A stretch of DNA of 64,000 nucleotides from positions 4,608,501-4,672,500 of the forward strand of contig NZ_CP060488.1 in assembly GCF_014334015.1 (NCBI RefSeq). The letters are read 5' to 3'. The notes under the pieces are model-generated. The model saw only the letters and a program-made list of their open reading frames with translations. It was not told the origin of the DNA and ran no database searches. Source of the DNA: Bacteroides sp. M10. GTDB taxonomy: Bacteria > Bacteroidota > Bacteroidia > Bacteroidales > Bacteroidaceae. Below, one piece after another: positions 35,642 to 45,800 of the stretch; position 1 is the stretch's first letter; each line of letters starts with the position of its first letter. Position numbers and translations under genes: made by a program.

Positions 35642-35681
35642 ATACGAATCGCTTCGTATTATAAATAACAATGCAAAGATA
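35642..35681 (-). promoter_or_regulatory. Promoter -7 box and leader hairpin for the OmpA-mtgA operon
   Basis: TATCTTTG on the minus strand (35681-35674) fits TAnnTTTG; -33 not clear. The leader that follows carries a perfect small hairpin, ATACGAA-TCGC-TTCGTAT (35642-35659), about 40 nt before the start codon. Confidence 0.4.
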
Positions 35682-35763
35682 CATATTATTTGGCAAGCGT
35701 GTACTTTTTAAGTTAAAATAACTCGGATGAATCCCTTTGTTTGTTAATAAAGGAAAATGAATA

Positions 35764-37116
35764 CTATCCTTTTATCGTTGAAGGAATACTTAAACACTTC
35801 TTTTTGATAATAATGAACCAACTCAAAAGAATTAACCCTTTGGCAACGGTAGTGACGCTGACTGCCCACCAGATTCCTTCCACTCCCATACCCATCCGTA
35901 CAAACAGGATAGCAAGCGGAATGCGCATATAGTTGCAGCTGATACTGATAATCGCGGGAGGCATTGTACGGCCGATACCGTAGAAAACTCCCTGCATGGT
36001 GATTTCGAGCATCATAAAGAGCTGGGAATATCCGTCGATACGAAGGAATACACCTCCGGCTTCGTAAGCAGCTTGTTCGGGCACGAATATGGCGAAAACT
36101 TCATTTCCGAAGAAAACGAATAGCAAAGTACAGAGTGTACCGAAGATTCCCGTCATCCATAGGGTGGTGTACCAGGATTTAAGTACCCGTTCGATTCGTC
36201 CGGCAGCATAGTTTTGGGCGATGAAGGCGCTTAGTGCGGTGGAGAATCCCTGTGAGGTGTTCCAGGTAATTGCTTCGATTTGTCCTCCGGTGGTGAACGT
36301 CATTAAGCCGATATGTCCTCCCTGTTCGGAAGCGGTGCGGCAGAGGAACATGTTGACGAAGGCAAACAATGTATTTAAAGTCGCTACGGGTAATCCCAGT
36401 TTAAGGATTCTTCGCGTGTACTTTTTCTTTAGCCGGGTGAAGAAAGGGAAACCGCCCAGCAGCGCATCCCTGCAACGCAACTGATAGACGAAAATCAGGA
36501 AAACACTTGCTTCTGCAATCCAGGTGGCGTACGCAGCACCATTTGTTCCCAGTCCGAAACCGAATATAAAGAGTGGGTCCAGAATAATATTCAATATCAA
36601 TCCTGTGCCACTGATAAAGAACGGGACTTTGCTGCGCCCTGCTGCATTATAAATTCCGGTGAAGGCAGCGGAAAGGAAAACAAAAGGTAATCCGGTAGAA
36701 ACAATCCGCAGATATTGAATGGCATTGGCTGTGATATGTTCCTCAAGTTCATAAATACGTATGATAGGTTCTGCAAATATAAAAAGGAGCCCGCCCCAGC
36801 AAATGGAAATAACCAGAGCAATCGTGATATTATGAGACGCGAAGCTACGGGCATCTTCCTGACTTTGCGCACCGATGGATTGTCCGACACTCACTTCAGA
36901 TCCTACCTTATTTAATAAGGAGATAGAACCGGACATCCATGTCAGGATTCCGACAGAACCGATAGCGGCTACGGCTTCACTTCCCAGCCGTCCTACCCAT
37001 GCCATATCTGTGAGGCTATATGCCATTTGAATAAACGACGTTGCCATGATTGGCATTGCCAGATTAAACAGTTGGCGGTTGATGGGGCCTTTTGTCAGAT
37101 TCTTTATTCCTTGCAT
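35764..37116 (-). CDS. MATE family efflux transporter
   Basis: A 450-residue inner-membrane transporter with 12 predicted TM helices in two related halves. Family features include LAMPIMATSFIQMAYSLTDMAWVGRLGSEA split across the first two helices and QNYAAGR in the second half. MATE proteins exchange cations for drugs or metabolites; the substrate here is unknown. Divergent from the two-domain esterase gene. Confidence 0.92.
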   Translation of the reverse strand: MQGIKNLTKGPINRQLFNLAMPIMATSFIQMAYSLTDMAWVGRLGSEAVAAIGSVGILTWMSGSISLLNKVGSEVSVGQSIGAQSQEDARSFASHNITIALVISICWGGLLFIFAEPIIRIYELEEHITANAIQYLRIVSTGLPFVFLSAAFTGIYNAAGRSKVPFFISGTGLILNIILDPLFIFGFGLGTNGAAYATWIAEASVFLIFVYQLRCRDALLGGFPFFTRLKKKYTRRILKLGLPVATLNTLFAFVNMFLCRTASEQGGHIGLMTFTTGGQIEAITWNTSQGFSTALSAFIAQNYAAGRIERVLKSWYTTLWMTGIFGTLCTLLFVFFGNEVFAIFVPEQAAYEAGGVFLRIDGYSQLFMMLEITMQGVFYGIGRTMPPAIISISCNYMRIPLAILFVRMGMGVEGIWWAVSVTTVAKGLILLSWFIIIKKKCLSIPSTIKG

Positions 37117-37142
37117 ATATTTTTTCTATTCAAAATGAGGTG

Positions 37143-37150
37143 CAAAGATA
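37143..37150 (-). promoter_or_regulatory. Promoter -7 element for the MATE gene
   Basis: TATCTTTG on the minus strand fits TAnnTTTG; -33 not evident. On the plus strand TATCTTCG at 37162-37169 is one mismatch from consensus and may serve the divergent esterase gene. Confidence 0.35.
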
Positions 37151-37207
37151 CGTAAAATTACTATCTTCGCACATCTAATTATTCATTAATCAAAGTATAC
37201 AGATACT

Positions 37208-38593
37208 ATGAAACAGAAAATTTCTACTATTTTTCTCCTGTTATTTATTTTACTGGCAGGTTCGCAAGTGGTAGCACAGAATGCTCCGAAACCTTTTGAT
37301 ATCGAACAACCCTCACTTCGCGTATTCCTTCCGGCGCCGGAACTGGCAACGGGTCGTGCTGTGGTCGCTTGTCCGGGTGGTGGATATTCGCATTTGGCTT
37401 TCGATCATGAAGGTTGTGACTGGGCACCCTATTTCAATAAGCAAGGTATTGCATTGATCGTTTTGAAATACCGGATGCCGAACGGTGATCGTACACTACC
37501 GATTTCAGATGCTGAAGCAGCTATGAAAATGGCGCGTGACAGTGCTGGTGTCTGGAATTTGAATCCCAATGATATCGGTATCATGGGCTCATCTGCCGGT
37601 GGACATCTGGCATCTACCATTGCCACTCACGCCAAACCCGAACTTCGTCCGAATTTCCAGATTCTGTTCTATCCTGTGATTACGATGGATAAATCTTATA
37701 CCCACATGGGTTCTCACAACAATCTTCTGGGAAAAGATGCTTCTGCCGAACTGGAAACGGAATATTCCAATGAGAAACAAGTGACGAAAGATACACCACG
37801 TGCTTTCATCGTTTATAGTGACGACGACAAGGTGGTTCCACCTGCTAATGGAGTTAATTATTATCTGGCTCTGAATAAGAACAATGTTCCTTCAGTACTT
37901 CATATCTATCCTTCCGGCGGACATGGATGGGGGATTCGCGAAGGTTTCCTCTACAAGAGTGAGATGCTGAATGAGCTGACTTCCTGGCTTCGTAGTTTTA
38001 AAGTGCCTCATAAAGATGCCATCCGTGTAGCTTGTATCGGCAATAGTATAACGTATGGGGCACGTATCAAGAATCGCGATCGTGATAGTTATCCTGCTGT
38101 GTTAGGTCGTATGCTGGGGGAGGCTTATTGGGTAAAGAATTTCGGAGTCAGTGCCCGCACTCTGTTGAACAAAGGCGACCATCCTTATATGAACGAAAAG
38201 GCTTATCAGGATGCGCTGGCTTTCAATCCCAATATCGTTGTTATCAAACTGGGTACGAATGACAGTAAATCGTTCAACTGGAAATATAAAGCCGACTTCA
38301 CGAAAGATCTTCAAACAATGGTTGATGCTTTCAAAGCATTGCCTGCCCAACCGAAAATTTATCTTTGTTATCCTTCCAAAGCCTATCAGACCGGAGATAA
38401 TATCAATGACGATATAATCTCTAAAGAAATTATTCCGATGATAAAGAAAGTTGCCAAGAAAAACAACCTGTCCGTCATCGATCTTCATACGGCAATGGAC
38501 GGAATGCCCGAACTATTTCCGGATAAGATTCATCCGAATGAAGCAGGTGCCAAAGTGATGGCAAAAGCTGTTTATCAGTCCTTGAAGAAGTAA
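37208..38593 (+). CDS. Two-domain esterase: alpha/beta hydrolase fused to SGNH hydrolase
   Basis: A 461-residue secreted protein with two esterase-type domains. Signal peptide at 1-24 (ends VVAQ). Residues ~27-265 form an alpha/beta hydrolase similar to acetyl-xylan or carbohydrate esterases: oxyanion region PGGGYSHLAFDHEG, nucleophile Ser129 in GSSAGGH, Asp205/206 in YSDDDKV, His239 in GGHGWG. Residues ~272-461 form an SGNH/GDSL domain: Ser280 in GNSITYG, KLGTND (347-352), and Asp439/His442 in DKIHPNE. Both triads look intact, suggesting removal of two kinds of acyl group from one glycan. Not in a recognisable polysaccharide-utilisation locus. Confidence 0.88.
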   Translation: MKQKISTIFLLLFILLAGSQVVAQNAPKPFDIEQPSLRVFLPAPELATGRAVVACPGGGYSHLAFDHEGCDWAPYFNKQGIALIVLKYRMPNGDRTLPISDAEAAMKMARDSAGVWNLNPNDIGIMGSSAGGHLASTIATHAKPELRPNFQILFYPVITMDKSYTHMGSHNNLLGKDASAELETEYSNEKQVTKDTPRAFIVYSDDDKVVPPANGVNYYLALNKNNVPSVLHIYPSGGHGWGIREGFLYKSEMLNELTSWLRSFKVPHKDAIRVACIGNSITYGARIKNRDRDSYPAVLGRMLGEAYWVKNFGVSARTLLNKGDHPYMNEKAYQDALAFNPNIVVIKLGTNDSKSFNWKYKADFTKDLQTMVDAFKALPAQPKIYLCYPSKAYQTGDNINDDIISKEIIPMIKKVAKKNNLSVIDLHTAMDGMPELFPDKIHPNEAGAKVMAKAVYQSLKK

Positions 38594-38615
38594 AATAGAA
38601 ACACAATAAATGCAG

Positions 38616-38668
38616 AATTTCCGGTTGGAACAATCTCTTTATGAGAAAGTTTCACCCGGAAATTTTTT
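38616..38668 (+). terminator. Terminator after the esterase gene
   Basis: AATTTCCGG (38616-38624) pairs with CCGGAAATT (38656-38664), followed directly by TTTT. The interior also pairs partly (AATCTCT with AGAAAGTT). Confidence 0.75.
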
Positions 38669-38743
38669 CGTTTAACGACGAATAAACTTCTTATAATATG
38701 CTAAAAATATATCTTTCTGAAAGTACGGTTTGTGGGTAATCTG

Positions 38744-38751
38744 TATTTTTG
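38744..38751 (+). promoter_or_regulatory. Promoter -7 element for PAS histidine kinase
   Basis: TATTTTTG fits TAnnTTTG; no TTTG at the usual distance upstream. It lies inside the longer possible reading frame and so excludes a start at 38732. Confidence 0.4.
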
Positions 38752-38770
38752 CGCCCGAAAAAGTGTTAAA

Positions 38771-40657
38771 ATGATAAATAGCGTTATGAATAGACTACAA
38801 GATTTCAATTTTTTCTCGCAGTTGATGGCTAACGCTAATATGGGATGGTGGAAAGCCAATTTATCAACTGCGAATTATGAGTGTTCTGATTTTATATTAG
38901 AATTATTAGGTCTGGATAAGACCGGAGTTATAAGTTTTGAGGATTTCAATAAACGTATTCTGAAGGAGGAGCAACGTCCTACGACTGTCCATTCTTTTGG
39001 TGTGCATCAAAGACCGGAAGCGGTATATTTACTTGATACGGTGAAAGGAACTGTCTGGATACGTAGTAAGATCTGCTTTCAAGAAACGGACGAAGACGGA
39101 AATGAAATTGTTTATGGTATAGCCGAAGTGCAGGATGGTCCCGATATGGCATCTGCCTATCAGGCATTGCAGCATAGTGAACGTCTCTTATATAACATTT
39201 TCAAGCATTTACCAATCGGTATCGAACTATATAATATGGATGGAATATTGATAGATTTGAACGATAAGGAATTGGAGATGTTTCATGTAGAGAAGAAAGA
39301 AGATGTCTTGGGTATCAATATTTTCGAGAATCCTATTTTCCCGAAAGAAATGAAAGAACGGTTGAAGAAGCATGAAGATGCCGACTTTACTTTCCGTTAT
39401 GATTTCTCGAAAGTAGGCTCCTATTATCAGAATTCCCAAAAGGAGGGCAGGATTGATTTGGTGACTAAAGTGACTACGTTGTATGATAACGAACACCAAC
39501 CGATAAATTACCTGTTGATTAATGCGGATAAGACGGAAACAACCGTGGCTTATAATAAAATTCAGGAATTTGAAGAGTTTTTTGAACTGGTCGGTGATTA
39601 TGCCAAGGTTGGTTATGCTCACTTCAATGTTTTGACCGGGCATGGTTACGCCCAAAAGAGCTGGTACAGTAATATCGGTGAGGAGGAGGAAACTCCCTTA
39701 TCCGAAATTTTTTCTACATACCGGCATTTCCATCCCGACGACCGTGCCCTATTGATTCGGTTTCTAGACGATGTGCGGAAGGGACTTACTGCCAAGCTTA
39801 GCAAAGAAATGCGTATCTGTAGAGAAGATGGCACCTGCACATGGACATATATCAATTTGTTGGTTAGGAAATATGCTCCGCAAGATCAGGTTATCGAAAT
39901 AATCGGCATCAATTATGATATTACAGAACTGAAAAGAACAGAGGAAATGCTTGTCAAAGCACGCGATAAAGCCGAAGCGTCCGATCGTTTAAAGTCTGCT
40001 TTCCTCGCCAATATGAGTCATGAAATCCGTACTCCTTTAAATGCTATCATCGGGTTTTCGAGCTTGTTGGCTAGTACGGAGGATGCAGCGGAAAAAGAAC
40101 TTTATAATTCCCTGATCGGCCACAACAACAAACTTCTGCTTAATCTGATTAATGATGTGATTGATCTTTCTAAGATAGAATCCGGATATATAGAATTGCA
40201 TCCGGACTGGGTTAATCTAACCGAGCTTCTTAATGAGAGTGTGGCGGAGTATGTTCATCAAGTGCCCTCCGGTGTGAAACTCCTGACCAACTATCCCGAG
40301 CATGCTTTTCTGGCAGAGCTGGATAAGCTGCGTATCAAGCAGATAGTAAGTAACTTCCTCTCGAATGCTTTAAAGAATACTACCACCGGATATGTGGAAG
40401 TCTTCTATGAGGTAGATCATCAATTTGTCCGAATCGGTGTTAAAGACACCGGCCGGGGTATCCCGCAAAATATGCTTGAAAAGATATTCGAAAGGTTTGA
40501 AAAGTTGGATGCCTTTGTTCAAGGAGCCGGTTTGGGCTTATCTATCTGTAAATTGATCGTTGAAAAAATGAACGGGCGGATATTAGTAGATTCCCAACTG
40601 GGGATAGGCACTACTTTCGTAATCGAATTACCGTGCCATTCTATTCCTGTTGAATAA
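38771..40657 (+). CDS. PAS-domain sensor histidine kinase, apparently cytosolic
   Basis: A 628-residue kinase with no visible TM segment. The N-terminal ~390 residues hold about three PAS-like modules (e.g. GWWKANLSTANYECSDFILEL split over the first, RLLYNIFKHLPIGIELYNMDG in the second, and a PAC-like EIIGINYDITELKRTEE end). Then a HisKA domain with FLANMSHEIRTPLN and a HATPase domain with KNTTTGY, DTGRGIPQ, FERFEKLD and GAGLGLSI. There is no receiver domain and no adjacent regulator. I start at 38771; 38786 is also possible. Confidence 0.9.
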   Translation: MINSVMNRLQDFNFFSQLMANANMGWWKANLSTANYECSDFILELLGLDKTGVISFEDFNKRILKEEQRPTTVHSFGVHQRPEAVYLLDTVKGTVWIRSKICFQETDEDGNEIVYGIAEVQDGPDMASAYQALQHSERLLYNIFKHLPIGIELYNMDGILIDLNDKELEMFHVEKKEDVLGINIFENPIFPKEMKERLKKHEDADFTFRYDFSKVGSYYQNSQKEGRIDLVTKVTTLYDNEHQPINYLLINADKTETTVAYNKIQEFEEFFELVGDYAKVGYAHFNVLTGHGYAQKSWYSNIGEEEETPLSEIFSTYRHFHPDDRALLIRFLDDVRKGLTAKLSKEMRICREDGTCTWTYINLLVRKYAPQDQVIEIIGINYDITELKRTEEMLVKARDKAEASDRLKSAFLANMSHEIRTPLNAIIGFSSLLASTEDAAEKELYNSLIGHNNKLLLNLINDVIDLSKIESGYIELHPDWVNLTELLNESVAEYVHQVPSGVKLLTNYPEHAFLAELDKLRIKQIVSNFLSNALKNTTTGYVEVFYEVDHQFVRIGVKDTGRGIPQNMLEKIFERFEKLDAFVQGAGLGLSICKLIVEKMNGRILVDSQLGIGTTFVIELPCHSIPVE

Positions 40658-40684
40658 GTCTATTGTGAGAAAATAAAAAAGAAA

Positions 40685-40716
40685 AATCCCTTGATAATAA
40701 TGATTATCAAGGGATT
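40685..40716 (-). terminator. Terminator downstream of tRNA-Lys
   Basis: A 14-bp perfect stem (AATCCCTTGATAAT with ATTATCAAGGGATT), loop of 4, followed on the minus strand by TTTTTCTTTTTTATTTT. It also lies 27 nt past the kinase stop on the plus strand, so may serve both. Confidence 0.85.
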
Positions 40717-40730
40717 AATTTTGTTTTCCG

Positions 40731-40803
40731 TGATCCGCCTGGGGCTCGAACCCAGGACCCCAACATTAAAAGTGTTGTGCTCTACCTGCTGAGCTAGCGA
40801 ATC
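40731..40803 (-). tRNA. tRNA-Lys (anticodon TTT)
   Basis: A 73-nt cloverleaf on the minus strand. The acceptor GATTCGC pairs with GCGGATC (one G-U), D-arm GCTCAGC-AGGTAGAGC, anticodon loop CTTTTAA with anticodon TTT, T-arm CTGGG-TTCGAGC-CCCAG, discriminator A. The CCA end is not encoded. It is transcribed from a consensus promoter and followed by a strong terminator, so it is a monocistronic tRNA unit lying between a kinase gene and ettA. Confidence 0.97.
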
Positions 40804-40835
40804 GGTCCTTCAGTGCTTTCTTTCGAATGCGGGTG

Positions 40836-40866
40836 CAAAGGTAGAACATTTTTTTATAACTCCAAA
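40836..40866 (-). promoter_or_regulatory. Promoter of tRNA-Lys
   Basis: TTTG (40866-40863), 19-nt spacer, TACCTTTG (40843-40836): exact match to the Bacteroides consensus. Same boxes and spacing as the candidate small RNA promoter at 14058-14028. Confidence 0.65.
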
Positions 40867-40885
40867 AGAATTCAAACATTTTTCT

Positions 40886-40893
40886 TATCTTTG
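40886..40893 (+). promoter_or_regulatory. Promoter -7 element for ettA
   Basis: TATCTTTG on the plus strand, about 30 nt before the ATG at 40924. It sets the start codon, since the frame is open much further upstream. Confidence 0.4.
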
Positions 40894-40923
40894 TGCCATT
40901 ATCAACAATATATAATCATACAT

Positions 40924-42615
40924 ATGGCTGCTGACGATAAAAAAATTATCTTCTCAATGGTGGGAGTGAGCAAGGCTTTCACCCCCAATAAGAATGTGCT
41001 GAAAGACATTTACCTGTCGTTTTTCTATGGAGCGAAAATCGGTATTATCGGTTTGAACGGTTCCGGTAAATCAACGTTATTGAAGATCATCGCCGGTTTG
41101 GAGAAATCCTATCAGGGAGAAGTGGTGTTCTCTCCGGGATATTCCGTGGGTTACTTGGCACAGGAACCTTATTTAGACAACACAAAGACAGTAAAAGAAG
41201 TAGTAATGGAAGGCGTGCAACCCATTGTTGACGCACTGACAGAATACGAAGAAATCAATCAGAAGTTCGGTTTACCGGAGTACTACGAGGATCAGGATAA
41301 GATGGATGCTCTTTTTGCCCGTCAGGGCGAACTGCAAGATATCATTGATGCGACTGATGCATGGAATCTGGATAGCAAACTGGAGCGTGCGATGGATGCT
41401 CTCCGTTGTCCGCCTGAAGATCAGCCGGTAGAAAACCTGTCCGGAGGTGAACGTCGCCGGGTAGCTTTATGTCGTTTGTTGTTGCAGAAACCAGATGTGC
41501 TCTTGCTGGACGAACCTACCAACCACTTGGATGCAGAATCTATCGACTGGTTGGAACAACATCTTCAGCAATATGAAGGTACGGTTATTGCCGTGACGCA
41601 CGACCGTTACTTCCTCGATCATGTTGCCGGATGGATTCTCGAACTAGACCGTGGTGAAGGTATTCCCTGGAAAGGTAACTACTCTTCCTGGCTGGAACAG
41701 AAGACAAAACGTATGGAAATGGAAGAAAAGACCGTCAGCAAACGTCGCAAAACACTGGAACGTGAGTTGGAATGGGTGCGCATGGCTCCGAAAGCCCGTC
41801 AGGCAAAGGGTAAGGCACGTCTTAACTCTTATGACAAGTTGCTGAATGAAGACGTGAAAGAGAAAGAAGAAAAACTTGAAATCTTCATTCCGAATGGTCC
41901 GCGTCTGGGTAATAAAGTCATTGAAGCGAAACAGGTGGCCAAAGCATACGGCGATAAACTATTGTTTGACGATTTGAACTTTATGCTTCCTCCTAATGGT
42001 ATTGTTGGTGTGATCGGTCCCAATGGTGCGGGAAAGACGACACTGTTCCGTCTGATTATGGGATTGGAGACAGTAGATAAAGGAGAATTTGAAGTAGGAG
42101 AGACTGTAAAGGTGGCGTATGTAGACCAACAACACAGAGATATTGATCCTAATAAAAGTGTTTACCAGGTAATTTCCGGTGGTAATGAGTTGATCCGCAT
42201 GGGAGGACGTGACATCAATGCACGTGCATACCTTTCCCGTTTCAATTTCTCCGGAGGCGATCAGGAAAAACTTTGCGGTGTACTGTCCGGTGGTGAAAGA
42301 AACCGTTTACACTTGGCGATGGCTTTAAAAGAAGAAGGCAATGTACTGTTGCTCGATGAGCCTACCAATGATATTGACGTAAACACACTGCGTGCTTTGG
42401 AAGAAGGTCTGGAAGATTTTGCCGGCTGTGCCGTAGTTATCTCGCACGACCGTTGGTTCCTCGACCGTATCTGTACACACATTCTGGCTTTTGAAGGAGA
42501 CTCCAATGTATTCTACTTCGAAGGGTCTTATTCAGAATACGAAGAAAACAAAATGAAACGTTTGGGAAATGAAGAGCCGAAGCGTGTTCGTTATAGAAAG
42601 TTAATGACTGACTAG
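40924..42615 (+). CDS. ettA: Energy-dependent translational throttle protein EttA (ABC-F)
   Basis: A soluble tandem-ABC ATPase of the ABC-F family that binds the ribosome E site and gates the first elongation step according to ATP/ADP. 563 residues from the ATG at 40924 (MAADDKKI). Domain 1: Walker A GLNGSGKST, signature LSGGERRRVAL, Walker B LLLDEPTNHLD. A charged linker (EQKTKRMEMEEKTVSKRRKT) follows. Domain 2: GPNGAGKTT, LSGGERNRLHL, LLLDEPTNDID. No TM domains. Length and the linker favour EttA over Uup or antibiotic-resistance ABC-F types. Confidence 0.93.
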   Translation: MAADDKKIIFSMVGVSKAFTPNKNVLKDIYLSFFYGAKIGIIGLNGSGKSTLLKIIAGLEKSYQGEVVFSPGYSVGYLAQEPYLDNTKTVKEVVMEGVQPIVDALTEYEEINQKFGLPEYYEDQDKMDALFARQGELQDIIDATDAWNLDSKLERAMDALRCPPEDQPVENLSGGERRRVALCRLLLQKPDVLLLDEPTNHLDAESIDWLEQHLQQYEGTVIAVTHDRYFLDHVAGWILELDRGEGIPWKGNYSSWLEQKTKRMEMEEKTVSKRRKTLERELEWVRMAPKARQAKGKARLNSYDKLLNEDVKEKEEKLEIFIPNGPRLGNKVIEAKQVAKAYGDKLLFDDLNFMLPPNGIVGVIGPNGAGKTTLFRLIMGLETVDKGEFEVGETVKVAYVDQQHRDIDPNKSVYQVISGGNELIRMGGRDINARAYLSRFNFSGGDQEKLCGVLSGGERNRLHLAMALKEEGNVLLLDEPTNDIDVNTLRALEEGLEDFAGCAVVISHDRWFLDRICTHILAFEGDSNVFYFEGSYSEYEENKMKRLGNEEPKRVRYRKLMTD

Positions 42616-42663
42616 TATAAAGTAATAGATTGAAGCATTTCTAATGCTTTCTGTTTCAAAATA

Positions 42664-42697
42664 AAAGGCTCTGCAAATATTGTAGAGCCTTTATCGT
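42664..42697 (+). terminator. Terminator after ettA
   Basis: AAAGGCTCTGCAA (42664-42676) pairs with TTGTAGAGCCTTT (42680-42692, one G-U), followed by a loose T-rich tail. The rest of the 216-bp gap is AT-rich and contains only the receptor promoter. Confidence 0.75.
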
Positions 42698-42773
42698 TTT
42701 ATAACGTGGCGAAACGTTTATCTCTCTTAAAAAATTGTAGTATAATCGTAATGTAGTTCTAAATATTATTAAT

Positions 42774-42781
42774 TATATTTG
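42774..42781 (+). promoter_or_regulatory. Promoter -7 element for the TonB-dependent receptor
   Basis: TATATTTG fits TAnnTTTG, ~50 nt before the ATG at 42832; -33 not evident. Confidence 0.4.
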
Positions 42782-42831
42782 TGCACAGTTTTTAAAAGCA
42801 AACAATTTATATTAACTAATTAACTACATTT

Positions 42832-45800
42832 ATGTTAAAGAAAATGCGATCTTTTTTAGTGCTAGTAATGTTGTTTATTACTGTCACGATGAGCGCGCAG
42901 GTTACAACAGCCACGATGAGTGGTAAAGTGACCGCACAAGATGAACCAATCATTGGAGCAACAATCGTTGCGGTTCACGAACCATCAGGTACTCGTTATG
43001 GTACAGTGACTAACGTCAGTGGTCAATTTAATCTGCAGGGTATGCGTACCGGCGGCCCTTACAAAGTAGAAATTTCTTATGTTGGTTATCAAACAGCAAT
43101 TTACAAGGGAATTAATCTTTTACTGGGAGAGAATTATGTTTTAAATGTTTCTTTAAAAGAGAGTTCAGAACTGTTGGACGAAGTAGTAGTGACTGCTTCT
43201 AAAGAGAGTAATATGAAGTCTGATAGAGCAGGTGCTATTATGAATGCCAATCGTGATATGATTAATAGTACTCCGACTATTTCTCGTAGTATTAGCGATA
43301 TCATGCGTCTTTCTCCACAAGGTGCTGATGTTGGTAACGGTTTTGCAGTAGGTGGTGGTAACTATCGTCAGTCATTTGTCACAGTTGATGGTGCTGCTTT
43401 TAATAATACATTCGGATTAGGAGGTAATCTTCCGGCTAACGGGTCTCCAATTTCTTTGGATGCTTTGGAACAAGTTACAGTGGCTGTAACTCCGTTCGAC
43501 GTTCGTCAGAGTGGTTTTACAGGAGGTGCAATTAATGCAGTAACCCGTTCAGGAGATAATCAATTCCGTGGAACTGCCTATATGTATTTTAATAATGAGA
43601 ATCTAAAAGGAAGCAAGGTTGATGATTATGAACTTTTACGCTCCAAAGCTCAATATTATACTTATGGTGCAAGCTTTGGTGGTCCGATTATAAAAGATAA
43701 GTTGTTCTTCTTTGTGAATGGAGAATATGAAGACAATGTAACTGCGGGATCAAGTTATCGTCCTCGTACTGCACTTGGAGAAAGCTATAGCGGTGGTAAT
43801 GTACATCGCCCTCTTCAAAGTGACATGGATGCTATAAGCAATTTCTTAATAAATAAGTATGACTTTAATCCGGGAAAGTATAATGGCTATTCAACGGATA
43901 CTCCTGCTTATCGTATTATGGCACGTATTGATTGGAATGCCAATCAAGATAATAAGGTTAGTTTCCGCTTTACCAGAACGCATACTAAAGATTCTAACTT
44001 CCCTACTAGTTCAACTAATCCATTGTATTCATCAGATCTTTATCCAGGAGGTAAATCTAATGAAGTTATAGATGGTAAGCCTGTTGGTGACATTGCCAAA
44101 GGACAGGGACGTACTTCTAAATATGCCTTGAGTTTCTCGAATTCCAACTACTATCAAGTGCGTGACTTTACTTCTGTTGCAGGTGAATGGAACTCGCGTA
44201 TGGCTCAAGGAGCAATGAATAATATGTTGCGTTTTGCATATTCCTATCAAGATGAGCCTCGTTCATTTGATGGTCCTCTTTTCCCAACAGTTGATATTTT
44301 GCAAGACGGTGCCGTATATGCTAATTTTGGTGCTGACCTTTTCACAGCAGGTAATCTACGTCAGACAAAAGTGTTTACTATTACAGATGAGTTCAACTGG
44401 AATGTGGGTATTAATAAGTTTATGGCTGGTTTCCAATATGAGCATACGAAAGCTATTAATGGTTATATGTTAGGAGGTGCTGGCTACTATGTCTATTCAA
44501 CTTGGGATGATTTTGTAAATGATAGAACTCCGCAGGCTTTTGCTATAACTCACTCAAATTCACCTGATATGTCTCAATTCCTTGCAGAATTGAAATTTCA
44601 ACAATATTCTTTGTATTTGCAGGATGAGATTTCTGTTTCAGAAAATTTTAAGGTAACAGGTGGACTTCGTTTTGAACTGCCGACTTATCCTTCTTTAAAG
44701 AATAATAATAATGAAGAGTTTGCCAAATTAGATTTTGGTGGTCAGCATTATTCTACAGATCAACTTCCGGGTGCAAAAGTATCTGTTTCTCCGCGTGTTG
44801 GCTTTAACTGGGATATAACCGGAGACCGTAAGTATGTACTTCGTGGTGGTACAGGTCTGTTTGTAGGACGTATGCCTTTTGTATGGTTGATTTCTGCTGT
44901 GGGAAATTCAGGCGTGGGACAAACTACTTATTATTATACGGATGCTGCTACTGCTCAATACAAACCGGGCTTCCATGCAAATCGTGATGAGATATTGAAA
45001 GACCTTTATGGCGGTCAGACACATTCAAAAGTAGAGCTTCCTAAAGACCCTACTATTATTGATAAAGATTTGAAGATGCCTTCTACTTGGAAGACTTCAT
45101 TAGCCCTTGATATGAGATTGCCGGGTGATATTAATTTTACATTAGAAGGAATTTACAGTCGTGACTATAATCCTGTTGTTATAACTAATCGTGGTTATGA
45201 GTTACAAGATGCAAAATTGACTCTTTCTCCAAATGACGTTCGTGATACTTATAAGATATATAATAAAGGTCAGAATGTTTATCTTTTAGAAAACTGGAAA
45301 AAAGGTGCTTATTATTATTCAATTTCTGCGCAATTACGTAAAAACTTTGATTTTGGTTTAGATTTATCATTTGCTTATACACATTCAAAATCTCGTTCAT
45401 ATAGTGATGGTATTGGTGACCAGGTAACTTCAGCTTATAAGACTAATACTTATTCAGTAAATGGTATTAATGAACATGAATTGGGTTATGGTACTTATGT
45501 AGCTCCTGATCGTATATTGGCAACAATCGGTTATAAAAAAGAATACGGTAAGCATTTTGCAACCAGTGTTTCTTTATTGTATGAAGGAATGCAGATGGGA
45601 TATGCCGGAACATGGGGATATAGCCGTTACTCATATACTTTCTCTGGCAATGTTGTTGGTGATGCAGGTGCAAATAGCTTATTGTATATTCCTGCAACGC
45701 GTGAAGAATTGGATAACTGGAAGTTTAGTGATGCTGCTTCTTATCCTGCTACACAACAAAGAGATGATTTCTGGAATTATATTAACCAAGATAAATATCT

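Noticed and set aside
40813..40923. N-terminal extension of ettA from 40813
   Set aside because: It overlaps the tRNA-Lys promoter region and the ettA -7 box. The conserved protein starts at the ATG at 40924.
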